This document shows, piece by piece, positions 1 through 7,213 of a stretch of DNA of 8,141 nucleotides. This DNA is from an uncultured Rhodospirillales bacterium (GTDB lineage: Bacteria; Pseudomonadota; Alphaproteobacteria; Rhodospirillales; Casp-alpha2). A program made the translations under genes and the position numbers. Every line of letters starts with the position of its first letter. Position 1 is the first letter of the stretch. The notes beneath the pieces are model-generated. The model saw only the letters and a list, made by a program, of their open reading frames with translations. It was not told where the DNA came from and made no database searches. The DNA lies in the NCBI GenBank assembly GCA_938074585.1, contig CALJEW010000079.1, positions 1 to 8,141 of the forward strand. The letters are read 5' to 3'.

Positions 1-1353
1 AATGTTTTCAGCCCTCGACTTCTCAGTCCAAATGCCTTTGAACGTTTTAAGGGTAGCCTGAATGTTCTTGATCGCGTTGGTCGCCTTTTCCTTCTTATCG
101 TCTTCGACGGCATCGGCGATTTGAACAAGTCCGTCCAAAATAGATTGGGCCGCATCTTCATCAAATTCAGCGTCAAGAACATCACCCAACGCTTCGTGTG
201 CGACTTGAGCTTCTTTTATCGGCAAAACCATGCGGCCAGTGTCGGCTAATCGACTAGCTAACGTCGCCAAGCTTTCATCCATTACAGAAAAAGCATTTGC
301 TTGTGTAGAAGCCCCAATCGTTTCTAGGGCTTCGTCGATACCTTCAAAGGCTTCAATATAGGCTTCAATGCTTTCTTCAAATTCTTCTGTACCCCAACCG
401 GAACGCCAGTCAAATTTTAACCAATCGCGAATTTCCCAGCTAGCCGCATCTACGTTATGCGGAAAAATACCCGGGTGTGCTATGGATGTTCCTGGTCCAT
501 AAAAGGAATGGTTATGATGGTCGCGGTTAGGATTGATTTCTACGCCATTAATAACGGCGACGGGTGCTTTTTCGTAACCGGAATCAACACCAGGAACTTT
601 CCCCATATGACAAGCCTGACAGGTAACACCTTCCTTAGCGGCTGGTGAAGCTCTGTATTGTTCCCAGACAACCTCTAGTTTTATACCCAAATTGACTGCA
701 ACTTGATGGCATGATGAACAAAACTCTGAAGAAGAAATTTGTGGAAACTTAATGACTTTGCCGTGGCCTTGTGTTCCACGTTCTGTTTTGTCAGTGGCAA
801 TCTTAAGCTCGCCTTTACGTTTTAAAACCTCTTCCAAGCCGCTTCCGTCTCCTGAATTATAAACAGGCGCGTTTATATCACCCGCAACAATGCTGCGTTC
901 GCCATTTACTTTCCCGAACTGCTCGTTGACCCGGTGACAGGTAATGCAAGTGACACCTTCTCTGGAGACCTGAGAGCGTTCCCACAAGGGGGTTTCTCTG
1001 GGTTCGCTCATCTGGGTGCCAACTGTCTGGTGACACCTGACGCAAAAACTACCAATTGTCCCTTTTGTCAGATCATAAATTTTTTGTTCAAATTTATGAA
1101 ACATGGGCGATATGGATGAATAGGCATGGTTTGAAGAAGCCCATTCCTTGTAGATTTTTTGATGACAAACAGAGCACTGATTGGCACTCGGATAACTTTC
1201 TTCCGACATCAAGCTGCCATGAGGGTCTGAAGCATTAGCGGTAGTCTGTGCTGATGCTGAAACGCCGCATATCAACACAAACACAAAGACTAGTGTCGGA
1301 ATACACTTAATGCCTACCAACCAGTAAAATCTGTAACTCATAGTCCTAAACAT
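1..1353 (-). CDS. Exported multiheme cytochrome c, c554-like, at least five hemes (partial, C-terminus off the left edge)
   Basis: This gene was found by reading the minus strand. It opens with ATG at 1353-1351 and stays open for 451 codons to base 1, so the C-terminus is missing. A hydrophobic segment at about residues 12-30 followed by VSASA gives a signal peptide cut near residue 35, so the protein is exported to the periplasm. Five heme-binding CxxCH motifs are visible: CSVCH 60, CVRCH 104, CITCH 136, CSSCH 212 and CQACH 245. The layout, with 'EGVTC' before the third and fifth hemes and a CHM ending, resembles cytochrome c554-type multiheme electron carriers. From about residue 320 the protein becomes acidic, helical and heme-free. 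ATG 1353 is preferred over the ATG at 1341 because GAAAGG lies 9 bases upstream, inside the end of the preceding gene, and only 6 bases separate the two genes. More hemes or a catalytic domain could lie beyond the edge. The role as periplasmic electron carrier or terminal partner is inferred. Confidence 0.9.
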   Translation of the reverse strand, partial: MFRTMSYRFYWLVGIKCIPTLVFVFVLICGVSASAQTTANASDPHGSLMSEESYPSANQCSVCHQKIYKEWASSNHAYSSISPMFHKFEQKIYDLTKGTIGSFCVRCHQTVGTQMSEPRETPLWERSQVSREGVTCITCHRVNEQFGKVNGERSIVAGDINAPVYNSGDGSGLEEVLKRKGELKIATDKTERGTQGHGKVIKFPQISSSEFCSSCHQVAVNLGIKLEVVWEQYRASPAAKEGVTCQACHMGKVPGVDSGYEKAPVAVINGVEINPNRDHHNHSFYGPGTSIAHPGIFPHNVDAASWEIRDWLKFDWRSGWGTEEFEESIEAYIEAFEGIDEALETIGASTQANAFSVMDESLATLASRLADTGRMVLPIKEAQVAHEALGDVLDAEFDEDAAQSILDGLVQIADAVEDDKKEKATNAIKNIQATLKTFKGIWTEKSRAENI

Positions 1354-1359
1354 GACTAT

Positions 1360-3678
1360 CTACCTTTCTTTCATCATCTTTGATATTGCGCTCACTTTAA
1401 TTCCAGAGCCTTGGTGATAGGCATGGCAAAGAAGGCAATTTTGGCGAACTTGTTTTTCATTATGACATTCTGCACATGTGCTTTTCTCAATACCTTGAAA
1501 ATTGCTAGCAAAATGGTTCGGGTCTGTTTGTTTATAAGCAGCCTCGAAATCAGCTTTGTCGTTAATTTTATGACATGTGGTACAACTGCTACCTGGGCCC
1601 AGCAAATTGATATGCGGTTTATGCTCGTATTTTACCAGTGGTCGTTCGGGATGCTGGAAAGGTGCCCATTCGATCACTGTCTTTGCATGCGCTGAAATAC
1701 CTGGCTTTTTCTTAGCGGGGGTAATTTGACTAATTGCGTGACACTTAGTACAAGCGCCAGCCCCTTCTTTGCGTGAAAGCAGGGCCTCTTGTAAATATTC
1801 GTTGTCGTTGTTGGAAGCAAAATCAAGCCACGCCTTCATGACCGAGTCTCGATGGGTTGTAGGGCGATACTTGATTGAGAATTCATCTGCATACCAGCCA
1901 CTCGTTGATGGTTCGGCAATAGCCTCATACTCTAAATTACTAGACCATGATGTCGCCGCAGCAGAAATCAACTCGTTTGATAGGCCTTGTAGCATCTGGT
2001 TAGGCGAGCCACCATTTTTACTGATCAACTCGCTAAGAGCACTAATTCCCTCGTTCTTTAAATGATCAACCATATCGAAAACTGGCTTTTTGTATTGCTC
2101 AATATCATCGTCATCCACACCTAATAGTCCGGCCATGATTGGTGACAAGGTCTCAGATGATACAGGCTCATATTCCTCGTCTTCTTCAAGCGCTTCAAGC
2201 TGCGTAGTCATAAGCGCAATATTATTTAATAAACCTTCAAATACATTATCGCCAAGATCGTCGCCAATGGCATCACTTGCTTCTTCTACAAGCTCGGCTA
2301 GGGCTCCTAACTGTTCGCTTAGTTCGCCAAACCGATCTTCATTCAAATCAGAAATAGCCTCTACCGCTTCCTTCGCTATAATTGCAGCAGGCCCCGTCAG
2401 TTTAGCTAGGGCTTCTTTATGATCATCTGTAATCGCGCTTTCAGATAATGCAGTCAACTGATTACGTAAATGCTGGGCTAGCGCCTGCAATGCAGATTTT
2501 TTACCAGCCCGCACACCTAGTTTGGGGATTGTAGCCAATTCAGCCAAGGCTGCCTTGAGGGATGCGCCTGATTCATTTCCCTCATCTGAAAGTGCCGTAG
2601 TCAATTCTTCAAGCCGCTCCATCACCTCGTCACGGTCTTCACCAAATAAACTATGCGGTTTTATTTTTTCTCTATTCTCTGCCGCATTTAGCTCCAATTC
2701 TGGAAATGTGAAAAGAACCATGGGCCGATCGACGATAGTATCCGTATGGCACTTTGAGCAAGTTTCTTCAAAACCTTTAATAGGTACATTATTAGTAGAT
2801 TTTGTGTAATCGTGACAACCGATGCAGCTATTGGGAGGAACTTTATCTGTGTACTTCGGATTTACAAAATATTTGTTGAAATGGCTGGTATGATTAAAAG
2901 CGATCGCTGTGCGTCTTTTAAAAGGATATGATTTTGAAAACTCTGTATGATTAACTGCAAAAGAATCGAACTTTTTTTCATGACATGCCATGCATTGAGT
3001 GTCATTCATTGAGGTGATATTCGCCATCTCACCCTTGTGCTCGGTATGGCACATGGTGCAGTTGGTATTAGTCAAGGAGTGTGTTCCGGATTTCGGCTCC
3101 TTCATATTGTGGGCGGTATTAGCTTGCCCATTGAATGTATGACAATCTGAACATTTTTCGGATGGGCCATTGCCATGAAGGGCAGCATCAACCCAGCCAT
3201 CAGCCCCTTTATCGAAGGCATCATGGCAGCTACCGCAGCCGGTATTAGCCGTAAATTTTGCATGCACATTAGATAGAGGTCCTGCATCAACGGAAGACAA
3301 CAGAATGTTACCCTCGTTCGAGCTGAAACTAAATCCAGCAATCATGGCGAGAACCAGAACGGCGACAATGATTGCCAATCGTCCACGTACCCGGCGCAGT
3401 GTAGAGCGGGGTTGGCAGGCGCTTTTTTTGCTACAACACGTACCATCTGGCAAAGGCCCGTCTGCACACTGGCCACCAGCTGCAGCAGGACGCCTGCAAA
3501 GCCACCGGCCATCTTTGTTGTGGGGCTGGCATTCCGTTACTCCACCACAAGAGCCATCCACATTTGGACCATAGAAGCAAGGTTTTCCCCAAGCAGCAGC
3601 ACGGCCACACTTGAATGGAAAATTGGGACGCTCGTAGGGGCTGACACTCGCGTCAAACTTATCATCGCGTGAAATCAT
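1360..3678 (-). CDS. Membrane-anchored decaheme cytochrome c with cysteine-rich N-terminal domain
   Basis: The protein has 772 residues from ATG 3678-3676 to TAG 1362-1360. Residues 24-88 hold nine cysteines in two imperfect repeats of the form C-x2-GP-x2-DG-x-C, each ending in CQP. A basic stretch (RSTLRRVRGR) and one transmembrane helix at about 101-118 follow. By the positive-inside rule the cysteine domain is cytoplasmic and the rest periplasmic. Ten CxxCH motifs bind c-type heme: six between residues 148 and 311 (CGSCH, CSDCH, CTMCH, CMACH, CIGCH, CSKCH) and four between 643 and 752 (CTKCH, CTTCH, CAECH, CLLCH). Between them lie about 330 heme-free residues rich in Ala, Leu, Glu and Asp, predicted helical. 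An upstream in-frame ATG at 3762 would run 88 bases into the cytochrome b gene. ATG 3678 instead has GGAGGT (3688-3693) 9 bases upstream and overlaps the preceding TGA as ATGA. It probably takes electrons from the cytochrome b on the periplasmic side. The partner and the purpose of the cysteine domain are unknown. Confidence 0.92.
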   Translation of the reverse strand: MISRDDKFDASVSPYERPNFPFKCGRAAAWGKPCFYGPNVDGSCGGVTECQPHNKDGRWLCRRPAAAGGQCADGPLPDGTCCSKKSACQPRSTLRRVRGRLAIIVAVLVLAMIAGFSFSSNEGNILLSSVDAGPLSNVHAKFTANTGCGSCHDAFDKGADGWVDAALHGNGPSEKCSDCHTFNGQANTAHNMKEPKSGTHSLTNTNCTMCHTEHKGEMANITSMNDTQCMACHEKKFDSFAVNHTEFSKSYPFKRRTAIAFNHTSHFNKYFVNPKYTDKVPPNSCIGCHDYTKSTNNVPIKGFEETCSKCHTDTIVDRPMVLFTFPELELNAAENREKIKPHSLFGEDRDEVMERLEELTTALSDEGNESGASLKAALAELATIPKLGVRAGKKSALQALAQHLRNQLTALSESAITDDHKEALAKLTGPAAIIAKEAVEAISDLNEDRFGELSEQLGALAELVEEASDAIGDDLGDNVFEGLLNNIALMTTQLEALEEDEEYEPVSSETLSPIMAGLLGVDDDDIEQYKKPVFDMVDHLKNEGISALSELISKNGGSPNQMLQGLSNELISAAATSWSSNLEYEAIAEPSTSGWYADEFSIKYRPTTHRDSVMKAWLDFASNNDNEYLQEALLSRKEGAGACTKCHAISQITPAKKKPGISAHAKTVIEWAPFQHPERPLVKYEHKPHINLLGPGSSCTTCHKINDKADFEAAYKQTDPNHFASNFQGIEKSTCAECHNEKQVRQNCLLCHAYHQGSGIKVSAISKMMKER

Positions 3679-4481
3679 ATGGCAAAGACCTCCACCAAGA
3701 GAAGATGCCAAAATGATATAATCAACAATCCAACCGATAAAGGAAGATGAACAAGAAGCCATTTCTTGTTGATGTCCTGCAGCGTATAATGTTCATCAAT
3801 CAATTGTTTCAATTCAGCCAGCTCGACCAGTTGATTGAAATACCCGGTTTCTTCTTCGTTTAGGTATCTCCTTACCGATGCTTGGTTGTTACGTAACCAC
3901 GTTTTTGCATTTCCGCGACCCAAAAGCGTCGGCCAATAAAAGCGGGGTCGTTTAAAATACCAGACCAGCGTTGCAATATAATGATTTGCCACTGTGTCGC
4001 TGCTGGTGGTTTCTGTGCATTCAAGGGCAATGGCCTCGGAGCGCTCTCGAATTTCTGAAAGTTCAGCTGGAATGCGTTCGTAAATTACTTCAATACCCGT
4101 TTCCGTCAGTTTTATTGCATTAGATTTTTGGATGAAAAACCCACCGATCCCAGTAAAAAAAACCAAATAGAAAATGATGGAAAGCGCTATTTCATAGTTT
4201 CCCTCTGGCCAGACGGAGGCGGTATGTACCCAAAACAAGAAGATGCATAACAATCCTCCAACAACGTGAAATACAAGCCAAGTGCTAGCCTTTAGTAACG
4301 GTAACATTGATAGCTTTTTGCGAAGATTAAACGCGCCAAGAAAAACGATTAAGCCCAGAAGCGTGTATCCACTAAGGATCTCAGACTTTGCTAAATTTAA
4401 CTCCATCTGACCTATCATATATAGCACTGTTCCGGCCGTAATGACCGCCACCACACAAGCAAATAAATACCGATTTGCCAT
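3675..4481 (-). CDS. Five-helix membrane protein, probable di-heme cytochrome b
   Basis: This 268-residue integral membrane protein has likely helices at about 5-24, 34-51, 66-86, 98-116 and 241-265. Helix 3 carries H72 and H86 and helix 5 carries H245 and H259. Both pairs are H-x13-H, the spacing that holds two stacked b hemes in cytochrome b. Helices 3 and 5 run parallel, as the heme-binding helices of cytochrome b do, so H72/H245 and H86/H259 would be the two ligand pairs. Positive residues (RKK after helix 2, many Arg/Lys in 175-206) place the N-terminus and the 120-residue loop before helix 5 in the cytoplasm, and the C-terminus in the periplasm. The large loop could dock the Fe-S protein encoded just upstream. 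Its ATG directly follows that gene's TAA with no spacer, and AGGAG lies 12 bases upstream. The probable role is to pass electrons across the membrane, perhaps from quinol. Heme binding is inferred from spacing only, and no family name can be given with confidence. Confidence 0.85.
   Translation of the reverse strand: MANRYLFACVVAVITAGTVLYMIGQMELNLAKSEILSGYTLLGLIVFLGAFNLRKKLSMLPLLKASTWLVFHVVGGLLCIFLFWVHTASVWPEGNYEIALSIIFYLVFFTGIGGFFIQKSNAIKLTETGIEVIYERIPAELSEIRERSEAIALECTETTSSDTVANHYIATLVWYFKRPRFYWPTLLGRGNAKTWLRNNQASVRRYLNEEETGYFNQLVELAELKQLIDEHYTLQDINKKWLLVHLPLSVGLLIISFWHLLLVEVFAI
3688..3693 (-). promoter_or_regulatory. Shine-Dalgarno site fixing the decaheme cytochrome start
   Basis: The minus strand reads GGAGGT here, 9 bases before the ATG at 3678-3676. 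This decides the start in favour of the internal ATG over the longer reading from 3762, which has no need to exist because its extra 28 codons only read the end of the cytochrome b gene in another frame. Confidence 0.85.
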
Positions 4482-6146
4482 TTAAATAGTAAACTCCTGA
4501 AAATCGACGCGCTGCAGGGCGTCATGAGCACAAGCTCGAACACATGCTGGACCGCCGATTTGATCAGAGCAAAGATCGCATTTAGTTGCTTTCATGATCG
4601 GGCGATGGGTCTGATCATCGACCAGGCCGTTACCTTTTGCGTCGGAAATTTGAACAAGGCTTATATTTTGGTAAGGACATGAATTTGCACAGGTGCCGCA
4701 GCCGATACAGGTATCATCGTTAATAATAACAGTTCCACCACTTAAAGAGCGGTGAATAGCGCCAGTCGGACAGCCAATCATGCATACTGGGTCCGCACAA
4801 TGCATACAAGCATTTGCCACTAACCAATGATCAATGGTTTTTCCATGGCGCCTAAACCGTGGGTTTCCATCGTGGGCGGCAGCACAAGCGCTCACACAAT
4901 CATCACAGCGAACGCATTTATTGAGGTCCATGACCATGGTTTGGCGGCCATTAATGAAGCGTTCATCAACTGCCCACTGCATTAACGTGTCATTTGACTG
5001 GGATTTTCCCACATATTGCTCGGCCATGTTGACCGGTGCGTCCATATTGGGAAATACAAATTCAGCCAACACGGAAGCCGGAACCCGAATGACATCCACA
5101 TATCCCACAGATGTTAATGTTGTACCCAGCGCCAAATTTGAATCTTTGGGGTTTACCCAAGCGTTATAAAGCTCAAATATGCCAAAATTATCACCGGCAC
5201 CCAGATAGGTAACGGTGCGTTTCCCGGTGCCGTGACGAACAGTTTCTCTTGCAAATCCGGCGCGAACCATCAGGAGCCCGTCCGGGTAGTCGCCCTGACG
5301 AGCAATTACCGGCTCATCAGCCTCGCTGCGGTTTTGAAGTTTTTTAAACGACGTATGCCAATCGAAGCTGCCGTAAGTTTCAAACAAACACTGATCTGCA
5401 ACCAGTTGAATTTCTTCTTCATTCAAATGATTGAACTCGGGAACTTCGTTAAGATGTGCGATCAGTGCCGTTTGACGATAGCGCTCATCAATCATCCGAC
5501 GCCAGCCTTCATCATAGGCCCGCAGTTCGCGCAATCCCTGCCAGCGAATTTCTAAGAGCTCAGAATCTTCATCCGCTAAAACAGTTGCTGTCCTAGGGAT
5601 CCGTCCCAAGGCCGCTAATTCTCCAAACAGCGCTCCTTGATCAACAGTTGCCGTAGAATGTTTGTCCAGTATAGCCGGAACATCTTGCAATATTATACGG
5701 GTACTAGCTGCATTTTTTGGTGCACCCGCTTTAGTTGGACCGTAGCGGTCGGAATCACGCGTTTCTGGTAGCCAATTACTTGTCCAGAGTTGGGAAACAG
5801 CATTGAAAAAGCCACGCTTATATTCTTTTGCACGACCTAGAATTGCACCAGGTAAAGAAGGTGATAAAACAATCCGGAGAGAACCTTTAAGGATTAAGAA
5901 AGCAGAGTTACCATAGTCGCCTTCTCGAACCACCAACTCACCTTTTTTAAAGGCGACAATCCGGGTGTCATTTTGCAAAATGCCTTCAAGCGAAATACGG
6001 GCCGGGAATCGATCCGCTTGAATGGCCGCGATCTCCTCAATAGCTAACAGCTTTTTGACATCGGCTTTGGTCATGTCCGGGTCAAAAGGGCTGTCCCACC
6101 GCTGGGGGCGGGTTAACGTACTTTGTTTAGTAGATATTTTGGCCAT
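4482..6146 (-). CDS. Cyclic-nucleotide-binding domain fused to four-cluster [4Fe-4S] ferredoxin protein
   Basis: This is a 554-residue soluble fusion with no signal peptide or membrane helix, so it is cytoplasmic. Residues 45-205 form a first cyclic-nucleotide-binding domain. Its phosphate-binding cassette, FGELAALGRIPRTATV (174-189), keeps the Glu (E176) and Arg (R185) that hold the nucleotide phosphate and ribose, and closely matches the protein kinase A form. About 70 residues (95-165) are inserted before the cassette. A second domain (about 235-365) has the fold pattern (RQGDYPDG, GDNFGIFEL) but lacks the cassette Arg and is probably inactive. Residues 405-554 are a ferredoxin module of the NrfC/HybA/DmsB type, with sixteen cysteines in four groups starting at C411, C447, C480 and C523. 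In such proteins these pass electrons between a partner enzyme and a membrane subunit. Here the partner is likely the cytochrome b gene that follows with no gap. Start ATG 6146 has a weak AAGG 11 bases upstream. Regulation of electron flow by cAMP or cGMP is inferred. Confidence 0.95.
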   Translation of the reverse strand: MAKISTKQSTLTRPQRWDSPFDPDMTKADVKKLLAIEEIAAIQADRFPARISLEGILQNDTRIVAFKKGELVVREGDYGNSAFLILKGSLRIVLSPSLPGAILGRAKEYKRGFFNAVSQLWTSNWLPETRDSDRYGPTKAGAPKNAASTRIILQDVPAILDKHSTATVDQGALFGELAALGRIPRTATVLADEDSELLEIRWQGLRELRAYDEGWRRMIDERYRQTALIAHLNEVPEFNHLNEEEIQLVADQCLFETYGSFDWHTSFKKLQNRSEADEPVIARQGDYPDGLLMVRAGFARETVRHGTGKRTVTYLGAGDNFGIFELYNAWVNPKDSNLALGTTLTSVGYVDVIRVPASVLAEFVFPNMDAPVNMAEQYVGKSQSNDTLMQWAVDERFINGRQTMVMDLNKCVRCDDCVSACAAAHDGNPRFRRHGKTIDHWLVANACMHCADPVCMIGCPTGAIHRSLSGGTVIINDDTCIGCGTCANSCPYQNISLVQISDAKGNGLVDDQTHRPIMKATKCDLCSDQIGGPACVRACAHDALQRVDFQEFTI

Positions 6147-6186
6147 GCCTAAATATACCTTGCAGCGTTATTGAAAATAGTTCTAG

Positions 6187-7149
6187 TTATTTGAATTTGG
6201 ACGGCAAAAGCCCACTAACAGCACTAGATAAGTCTTTTCCAACTATAGCAGCGGCGAAAGCACGACCGTTTTCGGTCGTTGGGGTGACTAGAAAAGCACC
6301 AACTTCAGGTGCTAAAGACTGAACACTTTTCAACACGGCCGTTGCCGTTGCGATGCGTTTTTCTTGAGCCGCTTTATAAACCGCATGATCAGATTTAGCG
6401 ATATTTTCAGTGGCGCTTACAAGGGTTGCCGCCTGACCTATTACAAACATACGGGACATATCGGTGATCGACATTTTCTGATTTTCTGTAACATTTGGCG
6501 GATAAAAGCGGTGTCGTACGGTTCCTTGGCTGTATGCGACAATCTCAAAATCGGGGTTGATCGGATGTTTAGCATCCATCATTGCACTGATGTTTTCGCT
6601 GGTTAAAACTTGTTTTGAGAACCCATGGCAAGAATTGCAATTTGCGGCAATATCATAGAGCGCAGATGGCCAAATCATACCAGCGGCTGTAGCAGATTTA
6701 ATACGCTCAGCTTTATGGGCAGCATCTTCAGTCTTTACGGTTTTACCTTTGCCATAATTATTATGAATTGTTATCCACTCTGACGATGGCCCATGGCAGC
6801 TTTCACAGCTGATTCCAGCAGCCAGTTTTGGCTTAGCGCCTGCTTTTTTAAGGGTTTGTGTATAATGGCAGCTCATGCAGAGTTCTGTCTTTTTCATCCG
6901 CTTACCACCAACCGCTTTTACAATCGCCTTGGCGGCTTTGGATTTGTGTACTTTTTTGTAGGATGTTGCGTGTTTTGTTTTTTCCCATACTCCGTATTCA
7001 GACTTGTGGCATTCCATGCACTTGCCCGGGCCCAGATTAAACGGCTTAGCGCTTGCTGTGATGGATACAAAAACCAGTCCCAAAGCCCCCAAGAACAGGC
7101 CTAATGTGACGGTTTTTTGAAGATATTGGAAAAAAACTTTAATAAGCAC
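6187..7149 (-). CDS. Exported tetraheme cytochrome c, cytochrome c554 family-like
   Basis: The protein has 320 residues. A hydrophobic segment at about 12-32 ending in ASA gives a signal peptide cut after residue 34, so the mature protein is periplasmic. Four CxxCH heme sites are present at CMECH 44, CMSCH 91, CESCH 115 and CNSCH 171, all in the first half. Their order and surroundings (KSEYGVWEKTKHATSY after the first heme, GISCESCHGPSSEW around the third) resemble tetraheme cytochrome c554-type proteins. The C-terminal 145 residues contain no heme motif. They are rich in Ala and partly helical, which makes the protein longer than a minimal tetraheme carrier. The start is GTG at 7149-7147, supported by a very strong GGGAGG about 7 to 8 bases upstream (7158-7163); no suitable ATG lies nearby. 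It is the first gene of the cluster, and 40 bases separate it from the Fe-S gene. The likely role is periplasmic electron carrier to or from the decaheme protein. The substrate is unknown. Confidence 0.93.
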   Translation of the reverse strand: MLIKVFFQYLQKTVTLGLFLGALGLVFVSITASAKPFNLGPGKCMECHKSEYGVWEKTKHATSYKKVHKSKAAKAIVKAVGGKRMKKTELCMSCHYTQTLKKAGAKPKLAAGISCESCHGPSSEWITIHNNYGKGKTVKTEDAAHKAERIKSATAAGMIWPSALYDIAANCNSCHGFSKQVLTSENISAMMDAKHPINPDFEIVAYSQGTVRHRFYPPNVTENQKMSITDMSRMFVIGQAATLVSATENIAKSDHAVYKAAQEKRIATATAVLKSVQSLAPEVGAFLVTPTTENGRAFAAAIVGKDLSSAVSGLLPSKFK

Positions 7150-7156
7150 CTCAGAA

Positions 7157-7164
7157 CCCTCCCT
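7157..7164 (-). promoter_or_regulatory. Strong ribosome binding site for the GTG-started tetraheme cytochrome
   Basis: The minus strand reads AGGGAGGG, followed by TTCTGAG and then the GTG codon. It is the strongest ribosome binding site in the cluster and supports the unusual GTG start of the first gene. Confidence 0.85.
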
Positions 7165-7180
7165 TTTACATAGTGATATT

Positions 7181-7206
7181 TATCTGTTGATAACTATCTG
7201 TTTATA
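7181..7206 (-). promoter_or_regulatory. Tandem 12-base direct repeat overlapping a possible -10 element, upstream of the cytochrome cluster
   Basis: On the plus strand TATCTGTTGATA (7181-7192) is followed after two bases by TATCTGTTTATA (7195-7206), 11 of 12 bases identical with a 14-base period. On the coding (minus) strand the distal copy begins with TATAAA (7206-7201), a 5 of 6 match to a -10 box, but no convincing -35 lies 16 to 18 bases upstream. An activator- or repressor-bound direct repeat at the promoter would fit. The repeat ends about 30 bases before the GTG start, so a short leader is expected. The repeat itself is plain; its function is inferred. Confidence 0.4.
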
Positions 7207-7213
7207 CATGTAT
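7204..7213. repeat. Short perfect palindrome ATACATGTAT in the leader region
   Basis: This ten-base perfect palindrome overlaps the right edge of the direct repeat upstream of the cytochrome cluster. It could be part of an operator, but ten-base AT-rich palindromes are common by chance. Confidence 0.25.

Noticed and set aside
457..1238. Plus-strand open frames of about 60 codons near the left edge
   Set aside because: They lie opposite the partial pentaheme cytochrome and have no features of their own.
1411..3672. Several plus-strand and alternative-frame open frames of 79 to 110 codons opposite the decaheme gene
   Set aside because: All lie opposite or within a clearly coding gene with ten heme motifs; none has a recognisable domain or good ribosome site.
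3679..3762. 28-residue N-terminal extension of the decaheme protein with a hydrophobic stretch that could pass for a membrane helix
   Set aside because: It lies wholly inside the cytochrome b gene in another frame, and a far better start with GGAGGT lies at 3678.
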